Positions 44,705 to 51,391 of a stretch of DNA of 55,382 nucleotides are shown in pieces (position 1 is the stretch's first letter; every line of letters starts with the position of its first letter). This stretch comes from an uncultured Anaerolineaceae bacterium (GTDB lineage Bacteria > Chloroflexota > Anaerolineae > Anaerolineales > Anaerolineaceae): the NCBI GenBank assembly GCA_927443345.1, contig CAKMKJ010000043.1, forward strand, positions 1 through 55,382. Reading direction: 5' to 3'. The notes beneath the pieces were generated by a model. It saw only the letters and a list, made by a program, of their open reading frames with translations, was not told the DNA's origin and did no database searches. The position numbers and the translations under genes are program-made.

Positions 44705-44740
44705 CTTATTTCCCTCCCGGTGATTCTATAGGCCCACTCT

Positions 44741-45661
44741 TTATTTCAAGGGATGGTGCTCAAAGAATTGCCACATGACGCGGGTGGCGTTGATGGCTTG
44801 CGATGTGTTGCCAACAATCCATGCGGGGATGGGCTCGCCGCCCGGCCAGGAGTGACCGCCGCCGGCAATGGTGTAGAAGGTCACGTCTGCACCCTGATTG
44901 CACTCAGACCAGGTTGTGCCGCTGATCTCGCCATCTTGCGGGATCAGAGAAGTGGTCTGGCATTGGTTGCGGTCTGCCCAGGCCTGCATCCAATCGGGGA
45001 TGTAAGGAAAAGGAATTTCAAAGGAGCGAGAGGGTCCGCCGAAGTAGGGCACGACGGGGTCTGCATCGCCGTGGAAAGCGATCAGCGGCACAGGGCGGGA
45101 GGGTTTGCAAAGGTTGGGTGGGTAAGTGTAAGCACCGGCCACGCTGCCGATGGCGGCGATGCGATCGGCCATTTTGCAGGCCAGTAGATAACTCATGCCG
45201 CCGCCGTTGGAAAGCCCATTAGCATAGATGCGCTTGGGGTCTATGTTGTACTCGGAGGCCAGTTTGTTAATCAGGTCAGAGATGAACTTTATGTCCAACT
45301 CGGGGTCGCCGGGGGAGTCGGTCAACCCGGTGGTGCGCCAGCGTTTGGGGAAATCTGTGCCCGAGGGGTAGACAACGATAAACCCCTGTTCGTCTGCCAG
45401 ATCGTTCCAGCGGCTGATCTGTGCCTGGTGGGCCGGCCACTCCGCGAATCCGTGGATGCTGATGACCAGGGGTGTGGGCACATTTTGGTCGTAGGAGGCA
45501 GGCACATGAAGAAGATACTGTCGTTTTTCGCCGGATGAGACAAGGGTGCCGTTGGTCTTGTTGACGATTAGAAAGGCTACCCCCAAGATGATGACGAACA
45601 GCAGCGCCACCCCTAACAGACTGGCCAGCGCAATGATGATGCGTTTGATCGTTTTACTCAA
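44741..45661 (-). CDS. Secreted esterase, PHB-depolymerase/LpqC type (paralogue 2)
   Basis: A 306-residue relative of the downstream esterase, with a signal anchor (about 6-34), LVISIHGFAEWP oxyanion loop, nucleophile GLSNGGG, Asp in FHGDADPVV and His in GGGHSWPG. The two proteins share domain architecture throughout and arose by tandem duplication; the nucleophile elbow differs (GHS against GLS). GAGAGA precedes the ATG. The MITE-like repeat at 45719-45866 sits in its upstream region and may carry or disturb its promoter. Confidence 0.88.
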   Translation of the reverse strand: MSKTIKRIIIALASLLGVALLFVIILGVAFLIVNKTNGTLVSSGEKRQYLLHVPASYDQNVPTPLVISIHGFAEWPAHQAQISRWNDLADEQGFIVVYPSGTDFPKRWRTTGLTDSPGDPELDIKFISDLINKLASEYNIDPKRIYANGLSNGGGMSYLLACKMADRIAAIGSVAGAYTYPPNLCKPSRPVPLIAFHGDADPVVPYFGGPSRSFEIPFPYIPDWMQAWADRNQCQTTSLIPQDGEISGTTWSECNQGADVTFYTIAGGGHSWPGGEPIPAWIVGNTSQAINATRVMWQFFEHHPLK

Positions 45662-45718
45662 TGGATTCTCTCTTTTGATTGTTTATTTCGAGATTTTGGT
45701 GAATTTAGTATGTTTAAT

Positions 45719-45866
45719 TCTTTTAACCACGAAACACACCAAAATTTCTAAAGAAAAACCAAAAGCAAAAAACAAAAGTAAATCCTGTTTTGAAATCTGA
45801 ATTTGAAGATCTATTTTTGTTTTTTGCACTTCCATTTTTTGTTATTCGTGTTTCGTGGTTAAAAGA
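45719..45866. repeat. MITE-like element with 19-bp terminal inverted repeats
   Basis: TCTTTTAACCACGAAACAC at 45719-45737 is matched perfectly in reverse at 45848-45866. Inside, A-rich and T-rich halves form a further long imperfect hairpin (for example GCAAAAAACAAAA against its complement). The end core AACCACGAAACAC is the same as in the repeats that surround the GxxExxY gene at 51.4-52.1 kb. There is no gene inside, and no clear target-site duplication. Confidence 0.7.
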
Positions 45867-45885
45867 TTGAATGATTCTATTATAC

Positions 45886-45913
45886 GAAAACTGCGCCCTT
45901 GTTGGGGGCGCAG
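45886..45913 (-). terminator. Rho-independent terminator of the Lys-rich micro-gene
   Basis: On the minus strand arms CTGCGCCC and GGGCGCAG are followed by TTTTCG; it ends transcription coming from 45935-46051, and with it the whole micro-gene series. Confidence 0.8.
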
Positions 45914-45934
45914 TTCATAATTGAACAGGTGAGA

Positions 45935-46051
45935 TTATTCGGTTTTTTTCTTGGCTTCGTTTTTCTCTTTCCTTTTTTCTTTCTGGGTCATCTTGGGTTT
46001 CTTCTTCTGTTCCTTATTGCCCTTATCGGCCTTGCCACCATTTTCTCCCAT
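45935..46051 (-). CDS. 38-residue Lys-rich micro-protein
   Basis: A very short open frame with a strong AAGGAG site eight to nine bases before its ATG and its own terminator 20 bp beyond the stop. The product starts MGENGGKADK and continues with runs such as KKKPKMTQKEKRKEK, so it is highly basic and probably disordered; binding to nucleic acid or ribosome would be plausible, but nothing proves it. It follows the 46213-46446 gene after a hairpin. The coding call rests on the ribosome-binding site, the terminator and the biased amino acid use. Confidence 0.65.
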   Translation of the reverse strand: MGENGGKADKGNKEQKKKPKMTQKEKRKEKNEAKKKTE

Positions 46052-46153
46052 TGTCTCATCTCCTTTGTTCGTTTGCAGGAATTGGCGTTGGCTTAAGTAT
46101 AGCACTAACAGTGAAAATCAGATAATTTTTGTCAAACGGATTGCAGAAATTAA

Positions 46154-46189
46154 ACACACAACGCGTACGAAGCAGTACGCGTTGTGTGT
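46154..46189 (-). terminator. Strong 15-bp stem-loop after the 77-codon gene
   Basis: Perfect 15-base arms (46154-46168 and 46175-46189) with a six-base loop. On the minus strand it is followed by TTAATTTCTG, a weak T-tract, so it might be a terminator or an RNA-stability element between the 77-codon and 38-codon genes. Confidence 0.65.
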
Positions 46190-46212
46190 CGGAGAAAAGA
46201 ATCAGAAACGTT

Positions 46213-46446
46213 TTAACAGGGCTGCAAGATCGAAACACAGTCCTGAGTGCTGCCACTAAAGAGCGGTTGATAATCTTTCTCGAATTTGTAGTTCCAGGTG
46301 AAGATGGTTTTGTATTCGATGCGGCAAGGGCCGGGCGCCATGGAATCTTCCATGGCAATTGAAATGCGATGCGCCTTGCGCTGCTCGTTTTCGAAATTCA
46401 GTCTTCTTTCCCATAGCAGGACATTATTGATCATATTTTCGTACAT
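46213..46446 (-). CDS. 77-residue micro-protein sharing the N-terminal motif of the 24-residue pair
   Basis: No known family. An AGAGGAGAAT site lies directly before the ATG. The N-terminus, MYENMINNVLLWERRLNFEN, aligns without gaps, offset by one residue, to the 24-residue proteins upstream: hydrophobic V-L-L-W, then E, basic residue, L, and EN. The rest (residues 25-77) has MAPGPCRIEY and a terminal cysteine-containing segment. The first 30 residues should form an amphipathic helix. In front of it a CCGGC/GCCGG stem (46468-46482) occupies the place of the palindromes seen upstream of the 24-residue genes. Probably part of one transcript with them. Confidence 0.65.
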   Translation of the reverse strand: MYENMINNVLLWERRLNFENEQRKAHRISIAMEDSMAPGPCRIEYKTIFTWNYKFEKDYQPLFSGSTQDCVSILQPC

Positions 46447-46502
46447 GGTATTCTCCTCTTGCGAAAACCGGCAGACCGCCGGGCAAAATAGCCAGTGTTG
46501 AT

Positions 46503-46577
46503 TTACTTTTTCAGGTGCAGTGCTTCGAGTTTTATCTCAAAAAGTACGACATATGTAATGAGTTGAGTGCTGAACAT
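46503..46577 (-). CDS. 24-residue micro-protein, copy B
   Basis: A 25-codon open frame including the stop, with AAAGGAG eight bases before the ATG. The product starts MFSTQLITYVV, identical to copy A for 11 residues, then LFEIKLEALHLKK. It is predicted to be a short amphipathic helix with a Lys-rich end. Identity at the protein level despite third-position changes (for example AGC against AGT, ATT-ACA against ATT-ACT) argues that both frames are translated. The palindrome GCAACCGGTTGC lies 19 bp before its ATG. Confidence 0.7.
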   Translation of the reverse strand: MFSTQLITYVVLFEIKLEALHLKK

Positions 46578-46595
46578 GGTGTTGCTCCTTTCTTT

Positions 46596-46607
46596 GCAAC
46601 CGGTTGC
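46596..46607. promoter_or_regulatory. Operator-like palindrome upstream of micro-gene B
   Basis: GCAACCGGTTGC, a perfect 12-bp palindrome identical to the core of the lacI operator (47803-47816). It is 19 bp upstream of the copy B ATG, directly before its Shine-Dalgarno. A T-run (minus strand, 46624-46618) precedes it, as in front of copy A. Confidence 0.75.
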
Positions 46608-46638
46608 TACCGGGTTTAAAAAAATATGATTGATAGGA

Positions 46639-46713
46639 TTACCTTTTCAGGTTTTCGGCTTTGAGTTTGTTTTCCAAAACCACGACGTAAGTAATGAGTT
46701 GAGTACTGAACAT
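46639..46713 (-). CDS. 24-residue micro-protein, copy A
   Basis: A 25-codon open frame including the stop, with AAAGGAG seven bases before the ATG. The product starts MFSTQLITYVVV and ends LENKLKAENLKR: a hydrophobic half and a basic half, typical of a surface-binding amphipathic helix. It shares 15 or more of 24 residues with copy B. It lies 62 bp after the lacI stop. No family known to me matches. Possible roles include a membrane-associated regulator, a small subunit or a signalling peptide; the sequence does not decide. Confidence 0.7.
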   Translation of the reverse strand: MFSTQLITYVVVLENKLKAENLKR

Positions 46714-46729
46714 TTTATTCTCCTTTCAT

Positions 46730-46745
46730 CTGCAACCGGTTGCAG
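46730..46745. promoter_or_regulatory. Operator-like palindrome upstream of micro-gene A
   Basis: CTGCAACCGGTTGCAG, a perfect 16-bp palindrome, 16 bp upstream of the copy A ATG and directly before its Shine-Dalgarno. Its core equals the lacI operator. In RNA, an alternative stem ACCGG/CCGGT (46751-46747 with 46739-46735) could form. Confidence 0.8.
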
Positions 46746-46753
46746 GCCGGTCT

Positions 46754-46784
46754 AAAAAAACGAACCTCGGCTGTATTAAGCCGA
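46754..46784 (-). terminator. Weak terminator overlapping the lacI stop
   Basis: On the minus strand TCGGCT/AGCCGA arms (46784-46779, 46772-46767) are followed by GGTTCG and seven T residues (46760-46754). The stem is short and the gap to the T-run is long, so partial read-through into the micro-genes is plausible. Confidence 0.5.
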
Positions 46785-47786
46785 TTTTCTGACGACAAGT
46801 TCTACGGGGACGGTCACATGAGTGACAACACCGGTCTTGATGGATTGCACCAGGTTTTGAGCCAGCAGCTTGCCCGACATCTGGATGTTCTGCTTGACCG
46901 TGGTTAGGGGCAGGTTGTTGTAGGTGGCGATGGCCAGATCATCGTAGCCGACCACGGCTATATCTTCGGGCACGCGCTTGCCGCTATTTTGGATCACCTC
47001 AATGGCCCCGATGGCCATGACATCGCCGCAAACAAACACGGCATCCAGATCTGGGGTTTTTTCAAGCAACTGCTTCATGCCAGTCATACCTGAATCCATC
47101 AGATAATCACCGTTAACCATCAATTTTGGATCAATCGTGCGGCCAGCGTTGAGCATGGCGGTTTCGTAACCCTTTTGTCGAAGCTGCGCTTCAAGATCGT
47201 ACTCAGGCCCGCCGAGAAAGGCGATCTTTTTTCTGCCGATGCGAATCAGGTGTTCGGTGGCCAGCATGCCGCCGCTCATGTTATCACCGGTGACCGTGGA
47301 ACAATTGGCTTCAGGGTCTGGTACACCCCAAAGAATGTAGGGGGCTTTCATGTCTGAAAGCAGTTTTGAATAAGCATGTCCGCGGCCGGTTTTCATGAGG
47401 ATGAATCCATCCACTCTGCCGCTGTCGAAATATTGGTGCGCCCAACTGGTATCGCGCGGTTTCATGTGAATCATTAGCAAATCGTAGTCCAGTTCATCCA
47501 GGCCGCTGCCGATGGCGCTCATGATCTCGAGGCCGAACATGTCTTCAACGGTGAATCCGCACTGATGGCTGTGAGTGACGAAGCCCACGGTGCAGCTCTG
47601 GCGCCTGCTGAGATTGCGCGCGGGCAGATTCATGCAGAAGTTGTGTTCTTCAGCGATGGCCTTGATGCGTTCTTTGGTTTCAGGGTTAATCAGGGAACTG
47701 TCATTTAATGCCCGACTGACCGTCGATTTCGAGACGTTGGCCAGCTTGGCGATATCTTCAATGGTTTTGACTAATTTTGTGCCCAT
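46776..47786 (-). CDS. LacI-family transcriptional repressor
   Basis: A 336-residue LacI/GalR-type regulator. The N-terminal helix-turn-helix is KTIEDIAKLANVSKSTVSRA (about 7-26), followed by the hinge region ARNLSRRQS, and a periplasmic-binding-like core with VFVCGDVMAIGAIEVIQ and VVGYDDLAIATY. The effector is probably a sugar or related small molecule, not determinable here. AGGA lies seven bases upstream of the ATG. A consensus promoter overlaps a perfect TGCAACCGGTTGCA operator, indicating autorepression, and identical palindromes precede the two downstream micro-genes. No sugar-utilisation gene is adjacent, which is odd for the family. Confidence 0.93.
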   Translation of the reverse strand: MGTKLVKTIEDIAKLANVSKSTVSRALNDSSLINPETKERIKAIAEEHNFCMNLPARNLSRRQSCTVGFVTHSHQCGFTVEDMFGLEIMSAIGSGLDELDYDLLMIHMKPRDTSWAHQYFDSGRVDGFILMKTGRGHAYSKLLSDMKAPYILWGVPDPEANCSTVTGDNMSGGMLATEHLIRIGRKKIAFLGGPEYDLEAQLRQKGYETAMLNAGRTIDPKLMVNGDYLMDSGMTGMKQLLEKTPDLDAVFVCGDVMAIGAIEVIQNSGKRVPEDIAVVGYDDLAIATYNNLPLTTVKQNIQMSGKLLAQNLVQSIKTGVVTHVTVPVELVVRKSA

Positions 47787-47802
47787 GTTTTATCCTGTGT
47801 AT

Positions 47803-47816
47803 TGCAACCGGTTGCA
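47803..47816. promoter_or_regulatory. LacI operator at the lacI promoter
   Basis: TGCAACCGGTTGCA, a perfect 14-bp palindrome with the central CG typical of LacI/GalR operators. It starts at the last base of the -10 box, so a bound repressor would block polymerase. Confidence 0.85.
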
Positions 47817-47845
47817 TTATAGCATTAATCAAATGGGCTTGTCAA
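47816..47845 (-). promoter_or_regulatory. Consensus promoter of lacI (and probably the micro-gene series)
   Basis: On the minus strand TTGACA (47845-47840) and TATAAT (47821-47816), both perfect consensus hexamers, are 18 bp apart. The operator follows immediately. Confidence 0.88.
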
Positions 47846-47887
47846 GAGGCATTAAAAGAGTTTGTATAACGAATCGAATTTGCGGTA

Positions 47888-48736
47888 TCACAGTCGCTCA
47901 GCCACAAGAATGGATTGGTTTCCGCGCACCTTGTTTCTGACGCGACCCCGGGTGTCTGTAAAGAAGGTTTTCTCAAGTTCCTTGGCATCTTTTCGATCAA
48001 GTAATCGATAGCCTGATTCTGCCAGGAAAAGATCGACGACAGATTCGCTAAACCCAAATTTCAATTGCTCAAAGCCGTTGTCTTGCCAATCTGCCATGCC
48101 TGCCTCGCCATACTCGAGGATCAGGTGGCTGCCTGTGCCGGTGAGCCCAAGAATGGAGGCCATGGTCTGAAGCATCAATTGAGGTTTGAGATATTGCACA
48201 GCTCCTTCGATTAGCAGCAAGGTTTTTGTTTCTCTGACAAAGCCTGCTTTTTCCAATTTCGTGGTGACAGATTCCATTTCAAAATTGATGGGGATGAAGG
48301 TGACGTTGTCAGGTACGATGATGCCCCGTTTGACATACTGGATCGTTTTCATGAGTTGGGTGGTTCCTGAATCCAGCTCAAAGACTCTGGCCCCGGCAAG
48401 TTCTTTGTGAAAACGCACGGCGCGTGAGTCAAACCCGGCCCCCAAAATGATGACTTGACTGAAAGTGTCAGCAGCGGCATTATCAAAGAGGGTATCAATA
48501 TATTTGGTGCGTGCAATGACCCATTCATAAACGCCTTTGGGTCCAAGCAGATATCTGAGCAGTCTATTGGCATGCGGAATTTTCAACAGGGTCTGCACTT
48601 CTCGCGGCAGCAGCATGGGGGCGACCCAGTCACCGCTTTTCAATAAGGGATTGGATTCATAGAAAGAGACGGCGCGGCATCCGCAGGTGATATCGGCCGT
48701 TCTTGAAGCTCTGGTTTCGATTCGGTGTGATGGCAT
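47888..48736 (-). CDS. Class I SAM-dependent methyltransferase (LCM/TIGR00027-like)
   Basis: A 282-residue methyltransferase of the leucine carboxyl methyltransferase-like family. The SAM loop is VIILGAGFDSRAVRF, the acidic residue is in FELDSG, and LLIEGAVQYL is typical for the family, as is the ARTKYIDTLF segment before the SAM loop. Bacterial members methylate unknown small molecules or polyketide intermediates. AAGGA precedes the ATG. It is separated from lacI by 101 bp containing the lacI promoter and transcribed in the same direction. The substrate is unknown. Confidence 0.87.
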   Translation of the reverse strand: MPSHRIETRASRTADITCGCRAVSFYESNPLLKSGDWVAPMLLPREVQTLLKIPHANRLLRYLLGPKGVYEWVIARTKYIDTLFDNAAADTFSQVIILGAGFDSRAVRFHKELAGARVFELDSGTTQLMKTIQYVKRGIIVPDNVTFIPINFEMESVTTKLEKAGFVRETKTLLLIEGAVQYLKPQLMLQTMASILGLTGTGSHLILEYGEAGMADWQDNGFEQLKFGFSESVVDLFLAESGYRLLDRKDAKELEKTFFTDTRGRVRNKVRGNQSILVAERL

Positions 48737-48820
48737 AATTTGTATTCCTTCTCTTAATCAACTTTCATAAACATATATACGCGGCAATCGGTTATTCGTT
48801 TCGCGGCTTTTTACACCGTA

Positions 48821-48848
48821 AAGAAAAACGCGTCTCATTGAGACGCGT
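48821..48848 (-). terminator. Rho-independent terminator of the NUDIX gene
   Basis: Nine-base arms ACGCGTCTC and GAGACGCGT around a 3-base loop, followed on the minus strand by TTTTCTTT. Confidence 0.9.
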
Positions 48849-48877
48849 CAATTTTGCGCAAAGTACTTTTGAATCTT

Positions 48878-49315
48878 CTATTTTTTGTACCAAGCCAGCA
48901 GGGTTTCTGGCACCAAACGGATTGTTCCTTTTAGGCAGTCTTCGAGCTTAACCCACATGGCATCCCAATGACTGCCATCCGCTTCAGACAAGATGAATAT
49001 TTTCCGTTCGTAAAAACTTTCATCAACAAACCTGCAGGGATAGAAATAATCAATTTCGTGGCCGGGATCGCCTTCACAAGTAAAAATGTTTTCAAGGATC
49101 AAAGGGTCGCCAGTAATTTCAACCGTGGTTTTCAGTTCTTCGTGCACTTCGCGGCAAACAGTATCAATAGCAAGCTCGCCAAACTCCACCGACCCGCCAA
49201 TGGAGCGGTAGTAATCATCTTTTTTGATTTTATCGGTCATTTTAACCACAAATAACATGCCCTGGTCTTCGATCCAGGCCAGGGATTTTACCCTGATGAG
49301 CGATTGTTTTTTCAT
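48878..49315 (-). CDS. NUDIX hydrolase
   Basis: A 145-residue hydrolase of nucleoside-diphosphate-linked compounds. The Nudix box reads GSVEFGELAIDTVCREVHEE, matching G-x5-E-x7-R-E-h-x-E-E, so the Mg site is complete, though the usual final G is replaced by Lys in the residues that follow (ELKT). Length is normal for a single-domain member. It lies 62 bp downstream of the dnaK stop with a terminator between them, so it needs its own promoter. The substrate is unknown. Confidence 0.92.
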   Translation of the reverse strand: MKKQSLIRVKSLAWIEDQGMLFVVKMTDKIKKDDYYRSIGGSVEFGELAIDTVCREVHEELKTTVEITGDPLILENIFTCEGDPGHEIDYFYPCRFVDESFYERKIFILSEADGSHWDAMWVKLEDCLKGTIRLVPETLLAWYKK

Positions 49316-49334
49316 AGGGCTTATTTTAACTCAA

Positions 49335-49361
49335 AAGGCGCATCCCATCGGGACGCGCCTT
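49335..49361 (-). terminator. Rho-independent terminator of dnaK
   Basis: Twelve-base arms (49335-49346 and 49350-49361, one G-T pair) followed on the minus strand by TTGAGTT after the stem's own TT; located 17 bp beyond the dnaK stop. Confidence 0.75.
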
Positions 49362-49377
49362 GAAAATCTACATTTCG

Positions 49378-51270
49378 TTACTTTTGTTCGGTGAACTCGC
49401 CATCGATGACGTCGCCATCTGGTTTGGGGGCTTCGCCAGCCTCCGGTGCCGGTTCGCCGGGCGCTTGCTGCGCCTGGGCGTTGGCGGTCATGACTTTGCT
49501 GTATTCAGCCTGCAGTTCTTCGGTCAGGCTCTTGATGTGGGCAACGTCTTCGCCTTTGAGAGCATCGCGCAAGGCTTGCGCTTTGGCTTCGACGCCGGCT
49601 TTTTGGTCGGCTGGGATTTTGTCGCCGGCTTCTTTGATGGCTTTTTCGACCTGGTAAGCGGTGTTGTCGCCGATGTTGCGGGCTTCAGCCAGTTCTTTAT
49701 GCTTCAGGTCTTCAGCTTCGTGAAGCTTGGCTTCTTCAACCATGCGTTCAATATCGTTCTTGGCCAGGTTGGTGGAGGCGGTGATGGTCACTTTCTGTTC
49801 GCGGCCAGTGGCTTTATCTTGTGCGGTGACATTAAGGATGCCGTTGGCGTCGATGTCAAAGGTGACTTCGACCTGCGGCACACCGCGCGGCGCGTTGGGG
49901 ATGCCCTCCAGGCGGAAGCGACCAAGAGACATGTTGTCTGAGGCCATGGGGCGTTCGCCCTGCAGTACGTGGATATCCACGGCGGTCTGGTTGTCATCAG
50001 CAGTCGAGAAGATCTGTGACTTGCGGATGGGGATGGTGGTGTTGCGTTCGATGACCGGCGTCATCACGGCACCCATGGTTTCAACGCCCAGTGAGAGTGG
50101 GGTTACGTCAAGCAGCAAGATGTCTTTGACTTCGCCGCCGAGTACGCCGCCCTGGATGGCCGCACCAATGGAGACGACTTCATCAGGGTTGACGCCTTTG
50201 TTGGGTTCTTTGTTGATCAGCTTGCGCACCATCTCGTAGACTTGCGGCATACGGCTGGAACCGCCGACGAGTACCAGTTCGTCAATTTCGGAAGGTTTCA
50301 AGCCAGCGTCTTTGAGGGCGCTTTCAAATGGTTTGTTGCAGCGTGCCAATAGTTGAGCGGTCATCTGCTCAAATTTGGAGCGGCTGAGTTTAAGCATTAA
50401 GTGCTTGGGGCCATTGGCATCCGCGGTGACGTAGGGCAGGTTGATTTCGGTTTCCATCACTGTAGAAAGTTCAATCTTGGCTTTTTCGGCAGTTTCACGC
50501 AGACGCTGCAAGGCCTGGCGGTCTTTGCGCAGGTCAATGCCCTGTTCGCGCTGGAATTCATCCGCAGCCCAGTTGACGATGACCTCGTCCCAGTCGTCGC
50601 CGCCCAGGTGGGTGTCGCCGCTGGTGGATTTGACTTCAAACACGCCCTCGCCGACCTCCAGCACGGAGACATCAAAGGTGCCGCCGCCCAGGTCGAAGAC
50701 GAGGATCTTTTCATTTTTCTTTTTATCGAGTCCGTAGGCCAGCGCGGATGCGGTAGGTTCGTTGATGATGCGCAGCACTTCGAGACCGGCAATTTTGCCC
50801 GCGTCTTTGGTGGCCTGGCGCTGACTGTCGTTGAAGTAAGCCGGTACGGTGATGACGGCCTGGGTGACTTTTTCACCCAAAAAGGCTTCGGCATCCGTTT
50901 TCAACTTGGCCAGAATCATAGCCGAGATTTCTTGCGGTGAGTAATCTTTGCCAGTGGCGGGGATGCGCACCTGCGCATCTTTGGCCGGGCCGGAGATGAC
51001 TTCGTAGGGCACCATCTTGCGTTCGGAGGTGACCTCATCGAAGCGGCGTCCCATGAAGCGTTTGATGGATGATACGGTGTTCTCGGGGTTGATGACGGCC
51101 TGACGCTTGGCGGTTTGTCCCACCAGACGTTCACCACTTTTGGTGAAGCCGACAACGGATGGACATAGACGGCTGCCTTCCGCGGTGGTGATGACCACCG
51201 GGTCGCCCCCCTGCATCACGGATACAACTGAATTGGTGGTGCCAAGATCGATTCCAATAATTTTTGACAT
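49378..51270 (-). CDS. dnaK: Molecular chaperone DnaK (Hsp70)
   Basis: A 630-residue Hsp70. The ATPase domain has [16 protein letters not shown], the phosphate-2 motif [16 protein letters not shown] and [13 protein letters not shown]; the substrate domain follows ([16 protein letters not shown] linker and VTAQDKATG), and the C-terminus ends [13 protein letters not shown], the conserved EVID-like end. It refolds proteins with DnaJ and GrpE, neither of which is adjacent. ATG 51270 was chosen because GGAGG is nine bases upstream; an ATG at 51285 would add five residues. I see no CIRCE element upstream. The repeat-flanked GxxExxY element begins about 120 bp before it. Confidence 0.98.
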   Translation of the reverse strand: MSKIIGIDLGTTNSVVSVMQGGDPVVITTAEGSRLCPSVVGFTKSGERLVGQTAKRQAVINPENTVSSIKRFMGRRFDEVTSERKMVPYEVISGPAKDAQVRIPATGKDYSPQEISAMILAKLKTDAEAFLGEKVTQAVITVPAYFNDSQRQATKDAGKIAGLEVLRIINEPTASALAYGLDKKKNEKILVFDLGGGTFDVSVLEVGEGVFEVKSTSGDTHLGGDDWDEVIVNWAADEFQREQGIDLRKDRQALQRLRETAEKAKIELSTVMETEINLPYVTADANGPKHLMLKLSRSKFEQMTAQLLARCNKPFESALKDAGLKPSEIDELVLVGGSSRMPQVYEMVRKLINKEPNKGVNPDEVVSIGAAIQGGVLGGEVKDILLLDVTPLSLGVETMGAVMTPVIERNTTIPIRKSQIFSTADDNQTAVDIHVLQGERPMASDNMSLGRFRLEGIPNAPRGVPQVEVTFDIDANGILNVTAQDKATGREQKVTITASTNLAKNDIERMVEEAKLHEAEDLKHKELAEARNIGDNTAYQVEKAIKEAGDKIPADQKAGVEAKAQALRDALKGEDVAHIKSLTEELQAEYSKVMTANAQAQQAPGEPAPEAGEAPKPDGDVIDGEFTEQK

Positions 51271-51391
51271 ATTTAAAACCTCCACAGGTTCAAAGGGATT
51301 TAGTGCATTAGAATAGTATTAATATATCCCCTGAGTATTAAAAGAATGTAAACAAAGCATTTGATTTTCGTTGGAGAGGTTGGTAAAAACC

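Noticed and set aside
45899-46096. Plus-strand frame rich in Phe and Leu
   Set aside because: It is the complement of the Lys-rich 38-codon gene; the minus strand has the ribosome-binding site and terminator.
46503-46713. The two 24-codon frames as a toxin/antitoxin pair
   Set aside because: Both products are the same protein type and no partner with toxin-like features is seen; the longer relative next to them is also of the same family.
51271-51391. CIRCE or other heat-shock operator upstream of dnaK
   Set aside because: No TTAGCACTC/GAGTGCTAA pair is present and no convincing -35/-10 pair with the right spacing was found.
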